From: Undaria pinnatifida
Taxonomy: Eukaryota > Sar > Phaeophyceae > Laminariales > Alariaceae
Direction: 5' to 3'
DNA length: 64,000 bases
NCBI GenBank assembly: GCA_012845835.1
Contig: JABAKD010000001.1
Span: forward strand, 14,447,382-14,511,381
Below the pieces are notes generated by a model. That model was not told the DNA's origin. It saw only the letters and a list, made by a program, of their open reading frames with translations, and ran no database searches. Below are positions 44,650 through 56,216 of the stretch, one piece after another. The translations under genes and the position numbers were made by a program. Numbering within the stretch: the first letter of the stretch is position 1; every line of letters starts with the position of its first letter.

Positions 44650-47025
44650 TCAGCTCCACTGCAACTTTGTGATGAACTTGAGTTCGTGTTGATGTTTTGG
44701 CTGAAAGGAAATGGAGAAGACGAATGGTATCACGTCCGAGTGAGAAGCATTTGACGCGACAGAAGGATAATCCAAACATTAGCGTAAATGTGGTAGTAGA
44801 GTTTGTGCATACAGCTATTTTTGGGAAAGTTGGTAGACTATACATTCAGCAGATTTATTTTGGAGTTTGGTTTACGTTACTGGTTGAATGGCTGCCGCAT
44901 TTCATTGGCAGATAGTAAGTTATTTTTATGCTGAGTGCATGCAATGAATAGCCACCGTTTTACCCTGCAATGGTGATGGGACATCGAGCGGGTTGACAAC
45001 AGGCGGGCTAATGTAGTTCCTAAATGTTGTTCAAGAATCGTCCGACCAAGCTTGCATAATTCCGAATGCCTCTTCCATGGAGCTCCCACGCAGAGATCTA
45101 CTCTACGTATTCCACCGCACGAGACTGTGCGACACCTCACAGACTTACTCCGAGCATACTCAGCAGTGGAGGGTGCGTGGTGAGTGCACTGGACGGTCCG
45201 TGGTGGGTGGTCGGGTGGGTCATTTCGTTCGTGGGTGAGGTTTTTCGTCCTGCGGGAGGTGGACCTCTTTGTACTAAAAAACTAATTTATTTCTAAAATA
45301 TCGTCCCCCCCCCTGGTGCTTCGGGAGCACCACTACTAGTACAGAGTTAAAAGACGAGTGGCTTCGAGATGCGCGGATAAACATCGCAAAATATCCCGAA
45401 TTCATTATATCCCACTACCAGGGTCCTTGTCAAGCATGGAACCCCTCAATCTGCGATGTATGGTCTCGGTCGCGTTCTTGAGTACCATTGACAGTACACG
45501 GTATGATTGTGAAACGCTGGATTGACAGCTACAATAATGACTGGTACCTGGTGAGGAATGGGGCAGGCCCCTTCACCGCATCAACGGAGGGGCCATACTT
45601 TGGGAAAATAGATCAACGAAACAAACGGGTTCTCATGAAGTACGTACCACACGACGTATAAGCTCCTTCCGGATGCGGGCTTAGGGGCGTCGCAAGTCGA
45701 AAAGGGGGGATAGGCGTTTCCAGCGAGGTGTAACTGGTTTGATACGAGCTACCAGGTACTGCTTATGCTCCCTGCATGTTTCGTGTACTAGCTACCTTGT
45801 ACGAGGTTCGACGATGTGTGTTTGGTTGTTGCATTGGACGTGAAAACGTTGTCGTGGTTCGATCTCCTGCTGTGCTCCAACTACACACATCTACACCGTG
45901 ACCACTAGCATAAATCCAAGAGATTAATCCACGGCTGACATTGTACCGCTGCTGCTGCATACGGTACTGATTTCGTTGCCGCGAGGCTGAGCGTCTGCTT
46001 TCGAAAACAAACTCCACCACCCTTTTTCTACGTTTTGTGTGGGTGCCTATAACATGACAGCACACACCTCACTCACTCACACAGACGCGCACACACTTAT
46101 ACACAGGGGCACTGTCCGTGGCTGTCATAAATGTGTGGGCTCACCACGCGGCTATATTTGTATCGTGGGTGCCCCAAACACAGCGTCTGGGGCCATGTAT
46201 GTATGATGCAGCGGCAGAGCAGCAGAGCAAGAACAAAATGAATAAGAGGGTGTTACGAGTGAGGAGACCTCCCGCGTTAGGGGACCGTTTTCGCTAGAAT
46301 AGTAGGCAGCATCGTCAAACGGGCAACAGAAAGAAGCAAAGCCAGCAGCGGCCAGCAGCAGCCAGCAGAAGCAGAAGCAGCAGCTCGGTTCATGTGATGA
46401 AACATTGCAGTTTTTTTCTGTGGAATATAATGTGTGTTTTGGTTCCGTTTTTATGTGCGTTCAAGCTCGTCACTACTGCACAGGAAGCCACGACCGACTG
46501 TTTTTTCCATGGTCTTTCATTCGTCTACGCAAGGTCAATGAAAGATTATCACAACGAATCCAAACGTGCGACGCTGTTTTTGTGGCTTGTGAAGCCATAT
46601 ATCGCTGCGAAAAACGCACTAAATCCACAAGGTAAATCCATAGGGAAAAGGGTATCATTCCGGTAGTTAATAACTCTATTGAGTGATGTGAGGCCGGATT
46701 TCTCTGACCAATACACGTCACACTCCACAGCAATACCTTAACAAACACCTAAAACCGAAAACAGTTACTACAGCATTCGTCATAGAGAGTATGCAATTCG
46801 GTGCTGCTGGTTTTGGAAGATGGGACACCTATCGCCGGAACTACGCTGTAAAAAATGAACAACCAGCTCGTAGTATGATACCTATCATATTGCAGACAGC
46901 TCCACACCCGAAACGAAGCAATTTGTTGGCGAAAGCTCACACTTCTCAACATTTTGGTCGCTACCTATGATAGCATAATAGCACCACGCGTACAGTAAGT
47001 TCCTATTAGGTGTACATTAACGCGA
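44650..47025. other. No supported gene
   Basis: The interval contains a cag-rich stretch (46340-46385), a dispersed block at 45665-45705 also seen at 39560, and short frames. None is convincing. Confidence 0.35.
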
Positions 47026-47029
47026 CCTA

Positions 47030-47830
47030 AAGCGGTTTTAACCCCCCCCCCCTCGAACATTCCGCCCTCTCCTCACCAGTGGTAGGACTTACAGGATATA
47101 CATGGTAAACTGATGCATTCCTTGCACAACCGTCAGATTTGTCCCCGTAAAAACTTCCATAGTTTCCGCTCACAGATAGAGTTACCCCCCCCTCCCGCCC
47201 CCCCCCGCTCCCCCTCCTTTTTCGCCCCCGGTCCCCAGTTTTTCTTCTTCTTTTTTAACTCCGCCCTACCCTCACCGGTTATACGACTTACACGATATGC
47301 TTGATAAACTGATGCATATCCTGCCACAGCGCGGTCAGATTTTGTCCCCCTTAAAACGGGTTTTATAGTTTCCGCGCACAGAGTATTTGACGTCACCCTG
47401 TTGACCCTGGTACAAGCTACACTGTAGTTCCAAGGGGAGTTGCCGACCTATATTTTTAATGAGGACACACACCCAGCAATACGCGCGATAGGAGTATCAC
47501 ACCCAGCTTGATACGTGCCACGATAGAGGTGTGCACACCACTTTTTTTCTGAGGTTCCTTTTTTGAGAGCTTAAGACCTCTCCCCAAAAACTGATGCAGA
47601 GAAAAAAAAGCCTAGTACCGTATGAAAGATTCCATTGCCTACGTACACAACGAGAATCATGAAAAAAAAATGGCCTACATCCGACCATTCTTGGTTAAGG
47701 AGCCCCGTCATGCAGAAACCGTTTCATACAAAAACTGCTACCACTATCGAATTGATAGCACGCGTCGCTTGCAAAGATGAGTTTCGACGAAATCTTCTAT
47801 CTCACAGCTGCTGGAGGGTATTTTTACTTT
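47030..47830 (-). repeat. G-tract satellite family, inverted, split by element A4
   Basis: Sub-blocks lie at 47075-47180 and 47270-47380, then the 165 bp block (gttgaccctggtacaagcta, aaggggagttgccgacctat) to cacccagctt at 47509. After element A4 the sequence resumes as gcttgcaaagatgagtttcg and ends in cacagctgctggagggtatt. Uninterrupted copies read cacagcttgcaaagatgagt at this place. Confidence 0.85.
47510..47766. mobile_element. Inverted-repeat element A4 with GCTT duplication
   Basis: It begins gatacgtgccacgatagagg and ends tcgaattgatagcacgcgtc. The interior matches A1 and A3 (cccaaaaactgatgcag, acaacgagaatcatgaaaa, aggagccccgtcatgcagaa). GCTT is repeated on both sides (47506-47509 and 47767-47770). 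The empty site is visible in sister satellite copies, which proves the insertion. It is 257 bp. Confidence 0.92.
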
Positions 47831-47879
47831 TTATATTCCGAGTACTATTTTCTGTGTAGCTCAGGTGACACCATCGTAC

Positions 47880-48020
47880 ATTCCAGTTGGTGTGTGTGTG
47901 TTCTTCACATTAAACCGTTCTTCTACTCGTCGACATCCAGCACACCCAGTGTCCGTACTGATTCTTCACCCTAGAAAGATCAGCTCTGTGGTCACAAGCC
48001 ACGACACAGAGATAATGCAT
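47880..48020. repeat. Dispersed repeat shared with 55040-55200
   Basis: gtgtgtgttcttcacattaa, accgttctt, cgacatccagcacaccc, gattcttcaccctagaaagatca and gtggtcacaa recur at 55040-55200 as gtattgttttcacattaaac, cgacatcagtacacccc, gattcttcatcctattaata and gcggtcacataa. Coding was not recognised. Confidence 0.65.
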
Positions 48021-48119
48021 CGTAATGCATTCGACAACGCAATGTCATGCCCTAGTACTGGGTACGACAGGCACAACATACATACGTCAGCAACAGAAAT
48101 ACATTGGAAGAGAGAAATA

Positions 48120-48230
48120 CGAAATAAACAAAAACAAAAACAAAAACAAAAACAAAAAACAAAAAACAAAATAAGAAAACAAATAAAAACAAAGATAAAA
48201 ATAAAACAAAAAATGAAACAAACAAAATGA
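48120..48230. repeat. A-rich (AAAAAC)n and (AAAT)-like simple repeat
   Basis: aacaaaaacaaaaacaaaaa is followed by aaataaaaacaaagataaaa. It lies at the 3' side of the - strand LINE copies and may be their tail, although on the LINE strand it is T-rich. Confidence 0.75.
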
Positions 48231-48234
48231 AGGG

Positions 48235-48575
48235 GAAATCGAAGAAACAACCCAACCGCAAAGGAGAGCCAAAGCTCGGAAAAGAAACATAATAAAATGA
48301 AATAAAATAAAGTAAAGTAAAACCAAAATAAGATAATCCGAACACGAGCCAAAAACCTGGACACGCAAGGAGGGAACAAAGGGGAAAAAAATACCCCAGA
48401 GAAAGACGAAAAGTGCTATGTACCTACTAGTCGGCCTGGTACCTTGCTACCCTGTCTGCCATCTCCTTCCTGCCTTCGTCCACCGCGGTCTCCCTTCTAT
48501 TCCTCCTGTTGCCCCCCCTGCCCCCATTCCCTTGGACGGCTTTCCTTCTACTCCTCCTGTTTCCCCCCCTCCCCC
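48235..48575 (-). pseudogene. Second LINE 3' end (5'-truncated copy or duplication)
   Basis: 48418-48560 repeats 48989-49140 closely: ctactagtcggcctggtacc, cttgctaccctgtctgcc, ctactcctcctg. This is the C-terminal coding end of the LINE. Its downstream part (gagagccaaagctcggaaaa, ggggaaaaaaataccccaga) also recurs after the main LINE at 48665-48765. So two LINE 3' ends lie in tandem about 570 bp apart. Confidence 0.75.
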
Positions 48576-48988
48576 CTTTGTGTTCTTCTCATTAAACCAA
48601 AATACCTTGTAAAAGAGAGAAACAACGAAAGAAACCAAGACAAAATAAATAAATAAATAAATAAAAAGGGGAGCCAAAGCACGGGAGATAGAAACATACC
48701 CCGAGCATGAGCCAAAATGGACATGCAAGGGGGAAAGAAAGGGAAAAAAAAATACCCCGGAAAAAAGAAACAAGTAGAAGAAGGAAGACTGGGAGGGCCA
48801 AATAAAACAGGCTCGTCACCTACCCACCATGCAAGACTCCCTTCATAAGGATAAGAAGGGGAAAGAACAAAAAATAAAATAAAATAAAATAAATAAATTC
48901 ACGGAAAAATCAAAGTACCAAGACATCACATTCCGAGCAGCCGCAGCAGTTGGCGGTACGAGTGGCATAGATAGAAAGGTTCCACCTA

Positions 48989-51589
48989 CTAGTCGGCCTG
49001 GTACCTTGCTACCCTGTCTGCGGTCTCCTTCCTACTTTCATCTACCGCGGTTTCCCTTCTACTCCTCCTGTCCCCCCCCCTGCCCCCATACCCTTGGGCG
49101 GTGTTCCTTCTACCCCTCCTGCTGCCCCCCCTCCCCCCGTTCCCTTCGACACCACCCACGGCGGATGCGCGGCGCTGTCTACTCAGCTTTGCCTCATCCT
49201 CGTGCCACCTGCCCATGAACCGTTCAGCTGCTTCGAGGACCCCCCGGTACCACTTGCCCACCTTTTTTGCTGCAGTGGGCCACAGCGCGGTCCCAACTCC
49301 AAAAACTAAGGGGGAGTGTTCCGTTGATCCCTCGTTGGCTTTGAACACCCTAAGGTTCTCAGCTATGGCTCTAGGCCAAGTCTTAAGTTGTCCGCCTGGT
49401 TTCGGGTTCTCCCCACCAGCGATCGTCCCGAACATCAACCGACGGGGCAGTCGCCCCTTGTGTTGTCGCACCAGGGCCCCGGCAAAGAAGAGCCGCCGTT
49501 TACGGATGGTCGTTTCGATGCTCTCGCATCGTGTCATCCTGAGGGCCTTCGCGTACGAGAGGGTGGTGTGGTCGGTGCGTAATCGGCGCTGGAAGCCAAT
49601 GACTCGCAAAAGGACTTCGTGGTGGGCTGATCGGAGCTTGGCGAAGTGGTCCGCATTGAGGGTCCACGTCACACACCCGTACAGCAGGGTCTCAATGACC
49701 TCGGCCTTCAGCATGCGGACTTTCAGACTAAGCGGGGCGGTCGTCCTGTCATACAATTCCGGGCCAAACCGTTTGAGGCATGCCCGCATGAGACGGATCC
49801 GTTGTTCGATTTCGAGCGAGAGGTCAGCGCTTTCGTGGATAATGCCGCCTAGGTATAAAAACTGGGTCGTCTGTTTATACCTCTGGCCTGATGCTTCGAT
49901 CGCGAGCGGTGGGGCGAGGGATGTCTGGTCCGGTGTTCGTAGCAGCATCGTCTCTGTCTTCTTTTCCGATACCGTGAGGCCTGCTGCTTCGAAGACAGTC
50001 ACGATGACTGTCATCATTTTAGCAAGGCCTTCCGCCGACTTCGAAACAATTCCTGCGTCATCTGCGTACAACATGCCCCACACAGCCCTTTGCACGCATG
50101 CCAACGGTTCCTCTTTTCCGACTGCACTGCCCTCTTCGAGGTGAACCAAATCCCTTACGATGCTTTCGTCTTTGCTGAAGCGTACCAGCACGACGTGTAT
50201 CGCAGCAGCGAAGAACACGTTGAACAGTAACGGTGATAGCACGCAGCCTTGCCGCAGCCCCTGGGTGACATTAAACCAATCCGAGTGCTCGCCGTCATCC
50301 GCACGCACGCGAGCCCGCATGCCTTCGTGGAAGTTGCGGATAACTGTAAGCATCTTGGTTGGTACGCCAAGGCGTGTGAGTACCTCCCACAACAGTTCCC
50401 GGTCGACAGAGTCGTACGCTTTCTGCAGATCGATGAAGCACATGTACAGGGGGATTTTCCTCTGTCGTCCGAGCTCTTGCAACCGGCGCACGACAAACAG
50501 CATGTCGACCGTCGACCGTGCGGGACGGAAGCCGCACTGTTCTTCAGGAAGTATTTCCTCGGCCTCGCAGTAGTAGTTGCTAAGGCGGGACGCAACGATT
50601 TTCAACAATATTTTGCCTGCGTGGGCAACAAGCGAGATCCCTCTGTAATTGTTGCAATCAGTTCGATCCTTTTTTTTGTGAAGGGTCTTGATGATAGCAT
50701 CTTTCCATTGCTGGGGGACTTCGCCCGTTACCCACACGTTGACAAGGATATTGTGAAAACACTGGACGAAAGCGGGGTGGTCAAGTTTTAGTAGTTCGAC
50801 CGGGAGACCGTCTGGTCCAACGGCTTTCCAATTTGACATGCCCTTAATCGCATCCGTCATCTCGTCCATGGATGGTTCATCTCCAAGCGATAGTTTAAGC
50901 GGTCGCGGTGGCAAGAGGTCGATGATCGTGGGATCGAGTTTCAGCGATTTCGTGTTCAAGAGTTTGTGGTAGTGCCCCGCCCATCGTTCACGAATTCGCG
51001 CTTGATCCCGCAACAACGTGCCATCCTCGTCCATAATAAACTGCTCGCTCCTCGCTTTTGTACCTTGCAATCCCACCGTACTCTTCAGGTGCTTGTAGAA
51101 CCCTCGTTGATCGTTACTCGCTAGGAGTCTCTCGGTTTCGGCGAGGTACTCTTCAAAGTACGCTTGTACTCCTGCGGCAACCACTTCCTGCAGATTCGCA
51201 CACGCAGATCTCAATTTCTTCCACGCTACACTATCTCGGGGGTTGGCACGCAAGAACTGTCTCGCATCCTCCCTCGCTGTCCATGCTACTCTGAAAGCGG
51301 CCGAAGTTTCGGCAGGCTCGCACCAACCATGCCGGCGGTGGCGACGTGGTGGAGGTGGCACCTCTTTCTCTACAGCATCGATGATAGTCGTGGTGAAAAA
51401 CTCAACCATGCCAGACGTGTTACGGGGCTGGATAGGTTGGTTGAGAGTGGAAACAACCCTCGCGATTACTCGTTGGCGACGCTTTCCGTCGGATAAAAAA
51501 AGCTGCCTGTCGAATTCTCGGCGTTTTGGGGGTTTCAGCATTTTTCTGTTGGACGAAAAGTGACCACTAAGTCGGACCTTGATGTACAC
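48989..51589 (-). CDS. LINE reverse transcriptase (non-LTR retrotransposon ORF2)
   Basis: The 866-residue frame contains SDHNIVY just before its nominal start, which is the end of an AP-type endonuclease. A linker follows, then reverse-transcriptase blocks in order: [68 protein letters not shown] (near residue 385), [17 protein letters not shown] and [11 protein letters not shown] (catalytic YADD at residues 508-511, DNA 50054-50068). A C-terminal region follows with [20 protein letters not shown], then a Gly/Arg-rich tail ending RYQAD. In life it copies its own RNA into DNA at nicked genomic targets. The RT is fully open, so this is the youngest copy in the window. The nominal start is an internal GTG; reading stays open to about 51812. 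Confidence 0.93.
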   Translation of the reverse strand: MYIKVRLSGHFSSNRKMLKPPKRREFDRQLFLSDGKRRQRVIARVVSTLNQPIQPRNTSGMVEFFTTTIIDAVEKEVPPPPRRHRRHGWCEPAETSAAFRVAWTAREDARQFLRANPRDSVAWKKLRSACANLQEVVAAGVQAYFEEYLAETERLLASNDQRGFYKHLKSTVGLQGTKARSEQFIMDEDGTLLRDQARIRERWAGHYHKLLNTKSLKLDPTIIDLLPPRPLKLSLGDEPSMDEMTDAIKGMSNWKAVGPDGLPVELLKLDHPAFVQCFHNILVNVWVTGEVPQQWKDAIIKTLHKKKDRTDCNNYRGISLVAHAGKILLKIVASRLSNYYCEAEEILPEEQCGFRPARSTVDMLFVVRRLQELGRQRKIPLYMCFIDLQKAYDSVDRELLWEVLTRLGVPTKMLTVIRNFHEGMRARVRADDGEHSDWFNVTQGLRQGCVLSPLLFNVFFAAAIHVVLVRFSKDESIVRDLVHLEEGSAVGKEEPLACVQRAVWGMLYADDAGIVSKSAEGLAKMMTVIVTVFEAAGLTVSEKKTETMLLRTPDQTSLAPPLAIEASGQRYKQTTQFLYLGGIIHESADLSLEIEQRIRLMRACLKRFGPELYDRTTAPLSLKVRMLKAEVIETLLYGCVTWTLNADHFAKLRSAHHEVLLRVIGFQRRLRTDHTTLSYAKALRMTRCESIETTIRKRRLFFAGALVRQHKGRLPRRLMFGTIAGGENPKPGGQLKTWPRAIAENLRVFKANEGSTEHSPLVFGVGTALWPTAAKKVGKWYRGVLEAAERFMGRWHEDEAKLSRQRRASAVGGVEGNGGRGGSRRGRRNTAQGYGGRGGDRRSRRETAVDESRKETADRVARYQAD

Positions 51590-51812
51590 AATGTTGTGGT
51601 CTGAATCGGTCTTAGCTGGTGGCGGAGGCTGTGGGATGACTTTAACATCATGTACTCTAGGTCGATGGGCTTGGCGGGTTAGGATGTAGTCTATCCTCTT
51701 ACGGTCATTCGGGCTGGTGCCGTTGTACGTATGCGATATCCCACCCTTGCGCGTGCTGAAAAATGAGTTGGAATATTCATCTGGAGGATCTTCAAATAAT
51801 TCATATCAAGGT
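51590..51812 (-). pseudogene. Truncated AP-endonuclease part of the LINE
   Basis: In frame with the reverse transcriptase, the sequence reads [20 protein letters not shown], then [11 protein letters not shown], then [10 protein letters not shown]. These are the last three conserved blocks of exonuclease-endonuclease-phosphatase domains (the SPN-R-IDYIL block and the SDH catalytic block). The N-terminal catalytic blocks are missing and the likeness ends near 51812, so the element is 5' truncated, as is usual for LINE insertions. Confidence 0.75.
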
Positions 51813-52019
51813 TCATGTAAAAAAACCAATACAACAGCATACCTGGTACTACTAAGTACCACTGGTAGTACTCATCTTTTACGTAAATAAAAAACTCACT
51901 ACGACTCGTAGTATTAATAACCTTGACGTGAAAGCAACTCGACGTATAGTTGGCTCCCATCCTCATCTATTTTCTTGGAAATATTGGGCGTCTGCCTTTA
52001 GCATGCAGTTAGCATATTT

Positions 52020-52680
52020 TTCTTCCCCCGCCCCCAACCTAACAACCCTTCCACCCCCCCTCCACCCCTCCCCCCGTCCCTTCCCCCTCCCTCCCCCTCC
52101 GCCCCGCTAAAAATCAAAATCCGCCAAAGTCATGAACACTCGTACCCGACAGGTGTGCTAAGATCTCTTTACCTTTCGAGCCACCCATCCATGCAGTAGC
52201 TCCAATTCATATCCATATTGTGTTCAAGCTTCAATCACCCGCCCCCCCCCCCGCTGCCCTTTCCCCACTTCCTCCACCATCACCACCTACCTAGCATTAC
52301 GCGTGCAGTAAGCTCCTGTTCATTCGTGCGACCTATCCCTCCTATACCCCTCGTCACCGATCATACGACTACAACAACAGGATATACATAACAAACTGGT
52401 GCATTCCACAGCCGTCAGATTGTGTCCCCCTCAAACACAGGTTTTTATCATTTCCGTGCACAGATTGATTAACATCACCCTGTTGGCACTGGTACAAGCC
52501 ATATATATAGAAGTTCTAAGGAGAATGGCAGACCTACTCGTACAAGGTACGAGTATCATTAATGAGAACACACATCCAGTAAAACGGGCGAACGAAGTAC
52601 CACACACAGCTTGCAGACTTGTATAGTCTATAGACTAATCTTCGATCTCTCACGCCGGAGTGCTTTTACTTTTTGATATT
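52020..52680 (-). repeat. G-tract satellite family, inverted, diverged
   Basis: C-rich tracts at 52028-52105 and 52241-52254 are followed by accacctacctagcattacg, a sub-block (cattccacagccgtcagatt, cgtgcacagattgattaaca) and the closing block cacagcttgcagacttgtat. It is the most diverged copy. Confidence 0.7.
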
Positions 52681-52689
52681 ACTATGCAG

Positions 52690-54050
52690 GCTGGTTCAAG
52701 TCACACGGCGGAAATATATTCCCTGGCGAATGTTCACGATGTTTTTTCGATTCAGACGGTGAAACGTCTGACATGCGCCATTGCGAAGACCTCACCTGTA
52801 GTCGTGTTTCTTTCTCCCTGAGTTTTCGTCAGCCAATATTTTTTTTTAAATTTGGACCATTGTGTACACCTTAGACCAAACATTTTCGGCGGGAACCACA
52901 CACACGGGAGTCAGGCCTCGGGATGGGCGTGTAGAACACGCGTGGAAAATGTCGGGGTTTATCGCTCAAGAGCGGGGTGGGCGGTTGGACTTTTGTGCGT
53001 CACAATGAGTAAGACACGCTATTTCCTTTAAATGACTTGGTTTTAGACTAGGATCCCATTTTTTCGCTGTATTCTGCGTACGTAGTATTGAACGTATTCA
53101 GGTTAGATGTTCGATTTTTCATGCGACAAATTCTACAGACATGATCTCGGAAGTATAGTCTATACCTCCAACCGGTTTGTGCAGAATGTGGCACATTTTT
53201 TTCTCGCCCTCGCTTGGAAAAAGCCTAACTACTATTATTGAAAAGTTTGAAAGCTCGATGATACCAGTTTCGCTCCTACTGCCTGTAGAGACAGCCCGAT
53301 CAATGGCGTTATTAAAAGAAATTGGCCATGCCACCCTCTTCCACTGGTCATGGGAGTCAGTATGATACCAATTATTCACCCTTTGGCTACGTATTGCGAG
53401 CGGCATTCCTGGGGGAGAGAATTTCCACGTTTTGACTTGAATCAGCCTGGATGTTGTAGGCTATAGTCTATGCCTGTTGGCCCCAAAATATGTTGAAGTG
53501 GGAACTAGCCTTCTCAAAATCCTGACTACAAGGAACGCGAGGCTTTGTCAGTCTACCACTAGAGTGACAACACTAGACTTGAGAGCGGAATATAGTAAGA
53601 GTCCATCTTCGTTTGCTTCGGATTTTGTCATGGGATGGACACAAAACGGCAGTACTGCTGGGCCGGACACAAAGCAATACTACCTGGTAAGTGTGCAGCA
53701 AGAATAGAGGCAGGTTGAGATGTGCACGAAAAATATGAAATACGGGAGCCGTTGTATACTGAAGGCTATACTGAAAGTGAAATTATAGTATAATTCAACC
53801 TCTCCTAAACAAGACACCTAGCTTAGATAATAAACTCTGTTCCTGGTCAGGTGTCCTGTACTGAATGCATCAAAATTATTCATATACATGATATACAGCG
53901 TGGCGTATAAAACTGATATCAATATGTTATATCAACAGCACTGTAACATATTACATTTCATATAGACTATTAATAGTCCAATGTACCTGGTAAGTGACAT
54001 CAGCATCATCAGCAACAAAAGCGAAAAAACAAAACAGCACTAGTAAACCT
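52690..54050. other. No firmly supported gene
   Basis: A + frame at 53477-53696 ends exactly at a good donor (acctg|GTAAGTG at 53697), and a - frame at 53119-53406 reads protein-like (DQWKRVAWPISFNNAIDRAV). Neither has a recognised domain or partner exon. The GTAAGT at about 53991 on + is a further unpaired donor-like site. Confidence 0.3.
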
Positions 54051-54114
54051 ACAGTACGACTTTCGTCGTCATCAACAGCAGCACCAGTACTCGACAAGCA
54101 GCCTGTGTACTTAC

Positions 54115-54351
54115 CAGCACGTCGATTGTCCACAGAGTTTGGAGTGACAGCTCCTTAATTTCTCCAGCCTCCAGTTGCTGCAGCTCGGCGTCCACATGCC
54201 GTTGCAGCAGTTCCCTCCTGGTCAGGAGCGGAAATGACACTGACGGCGGCCCCGACCTCGAAGCCCAAGGAAGACCCCCGTCCCGCGTGGCTCCATCCTC
54301 CTGCTCGGCTTCACTGCCACTATTACCACCTTTCTTGAGCTCCTCGTCCAT
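54115..54351 (-). CDS. First coding exon of an unknown protein
   Basis: An ATG at 54351-54349 opens a 79-codon frame that ends in phase 0 at a consensus GTAAGT donor (54114-54109). The start is acidic and charged (MDEELKKGGNSGSEAEQEDG). A helical segment RRELLQRHVDAELQQLEAGE follows, with heptad-like leucines. The partner exons are not identified; pyrimidine-rich acceptors lie at 53980-54060 downstream. The composition is unlike the surrounding repeats. No family was recognised; the helical part could be a coiled coil. Confidence 0.4.
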
Positions 54352-55039
54352 AATAGTATGTCTCTTTTCCAAAGGGACCAATATCCCAATAGAGACAGAC
54401 AGCCCACGGTAGAAAACAGGCGACACAAACAACAAATGATATGCGACTAGTAGCTGACTTCTGCCGAGTAAAGCCAGTTGCAACGCCACTCCACTTGAGG
54501 AGACTCGCCCCAACCTATGACGAGAGTGGGGCTATGGTGTAGGGTCGGCGAGGGGAGGGGTGGGTATGGAACCTGGCCGTATATTCGTGCGACGGCAGCA
54601 GGTAGATGTACACAGATGCTACTACGATGCCGCCCTTAAGCTAGAATGACGTTCTAGCGGGGGTGTCGCTGAACTACATTGTGTACGTACTCATAGGATA
54701 GACAACAAGTGAGTGTAAAATATCAACCAGCCCACCAGCCCCAGCCAGCCAACCAGCCAGTGCCACAACAAGTCAAAGCCCGGGATGAAAGGGTCATTTT
54801 CTAAATTCCAAAACACACATAATAATTAGTATCAGCAGTCTAATTTCAAGTGCTATGGACCCATACCCCGGAGTGCAACACTAACTATTCAGCAAGCGTT
54901 GACGTGCATCCCCTTCACGGGGACGTATTGATTGAAATTAGCATGTCACACATTCTATATATATTCCTTCGGCGGAAAAGAGAAAAGTGCTATAAAATGT
55001 ATTTTCATTTTTTATAAAATATGCTGCATATACCAGGGA

Positions 55040-55200
55040 TTTAAGCTGTGGTGTGTATTGTTTTCACATTAAACCGTTCTTTCTACCCAACGACATCAGT
55101 ACACCCCGTCATCGGTGTTCGATTCTTCATCCTATTAATAGAGAGATCAAAGTATGCGGTCACATAACGTGGTGAGACAGAGTAAACCAAACAATCGCAA
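55040..55200. repeat. Dispersed repeat shared with 47880-48020
   Basis: This is the second copy of the block described at 47880, ending just before the SINE. 54520-55040 holds no gene; a short inverted repeat (gctagaatgacgttctagc) lies near 54639. Confidence 0.6.
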
Positions 55201-55515
55201 TTGACCGGTCGCCCCGGTGGCGTATCAGGTTATCCTCGAGCCTGGTATAGGTCAGTTTCGTGAGTTCGAGCCCCGCCGAGTGCATACTCGTATAAATTCG
55301 TTGGGACTTTTTCTTGTGGACAAATTGACTTGCGGAAAGCGCGAGAGCGTGAATTAGCAACATTCGATGTACAATCGACGAGCAGTGGGATTGCTGAACC
55401 CTATGCGCGATAAAAATTGAAGGCAAGAACCGGGGAGGAGAAGGGATGACACCTGTGACGACGGCTTGTCCAGAAGCTGGAAAGTAAAAGTGTGCTGAAA
55501 AAAAAAAAAAAAAAT
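55190..55515 (+). mobile_element. tRNA-derived SINE with poly-A tail
   Basis: An RNA polymerase III A box (tggcgtatcagg, 55218-55229; consensus TRGCNNAGYNGG with small changes) and a B box (gttcgagcc, 55264-55272) are 46 bp apart, as in tRNA genes. The stems do not pair as a real tRNA, so this is a SINE head. About 225 bp of unrelated body follow, then a run of 17 A (55499-55515). The length of about 320 bp is typical. No flanking duplication could be fixed by eye. Confidence 0.7.
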
Positions 55516-56215
55516 CATCCAGGGTAAATCAAGTGTTGTAGTCTATGTCGTACGAACTTTTTTTGGAGTCCTTAAGTTAGTACGAGAAATAGACAAGATC
55601 GGAGACGCTTCCGGGAAGTTGTGGAGGGGTCGGAATTTTGAGAAGGTGTCGAGATCCACGACTCCCGATCGATCCGTTGTCCGTTTCAAACGTGGCATAA
55701 GTTATTATTAAATATGATATCAGACTTGACTTACACTTGAGACCCTCCATACCACCGATAGGATTCAGAACCGCACCCACCTTTTACACACTACTTTTGA
55801 AATTAGACTTGGATACAAGTATTTTTCCAGAAACCATTAAAACACCAGACTATAATAGTCTAGACTATTTAGTTAGACTAGACCATAGTGCGTACCCCGA
55901 TTAAAGAGCACCCAAGGTATAGAAAAACCGGAAGACTCTTTGAGTAAGACCCTGTAATCACAAACAAGCAAAGGCAGAAAGAATCAATGAAAAACGACTA
56001 CTGTTGCTGCTGTACTCGTAGTGGTACTGCTGCTGTGTACCAGGTTATAGGTACTGTTACAATATGTATGTAGTGTTTTGCAAATAATTAAACAAAAATA
56101 AACTATTAATATCTATCTCTATTACGGACATTGTTACAAACATTCGGACATGCTTTATTTGTGTCGAGGGTCTACTGTACGACACTACCAAGGGGTAAGT
56201 GTACATAGACCGCTC
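55516..56215. other. No supported gene
   Basis: AT-rich sequence with a short CTG/GTA run (56000-56030). No coding or RNA signal was recognised. Confidence 0.35.
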
Positions 56216-56216
56216 C

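Noticed and set aside
48051-48379. Phe/Leu-rich - frames resembling membrane proteins
   Set aside because: They translate an (AAAAAC)n and (AAAT)n simple repeat on the other strand.
49101-50144. 347-residue + frame opposite the LINE
   Set aside because: It is the antisense of intact reverse-transcriptase blocks and has no motif of its own.
55200-55285. True tRNA gene
   Set aside because: The boxes are good, but the D, T and acceptor stems do not pair and a poly-A tail follows, so it is better read as a SINE.
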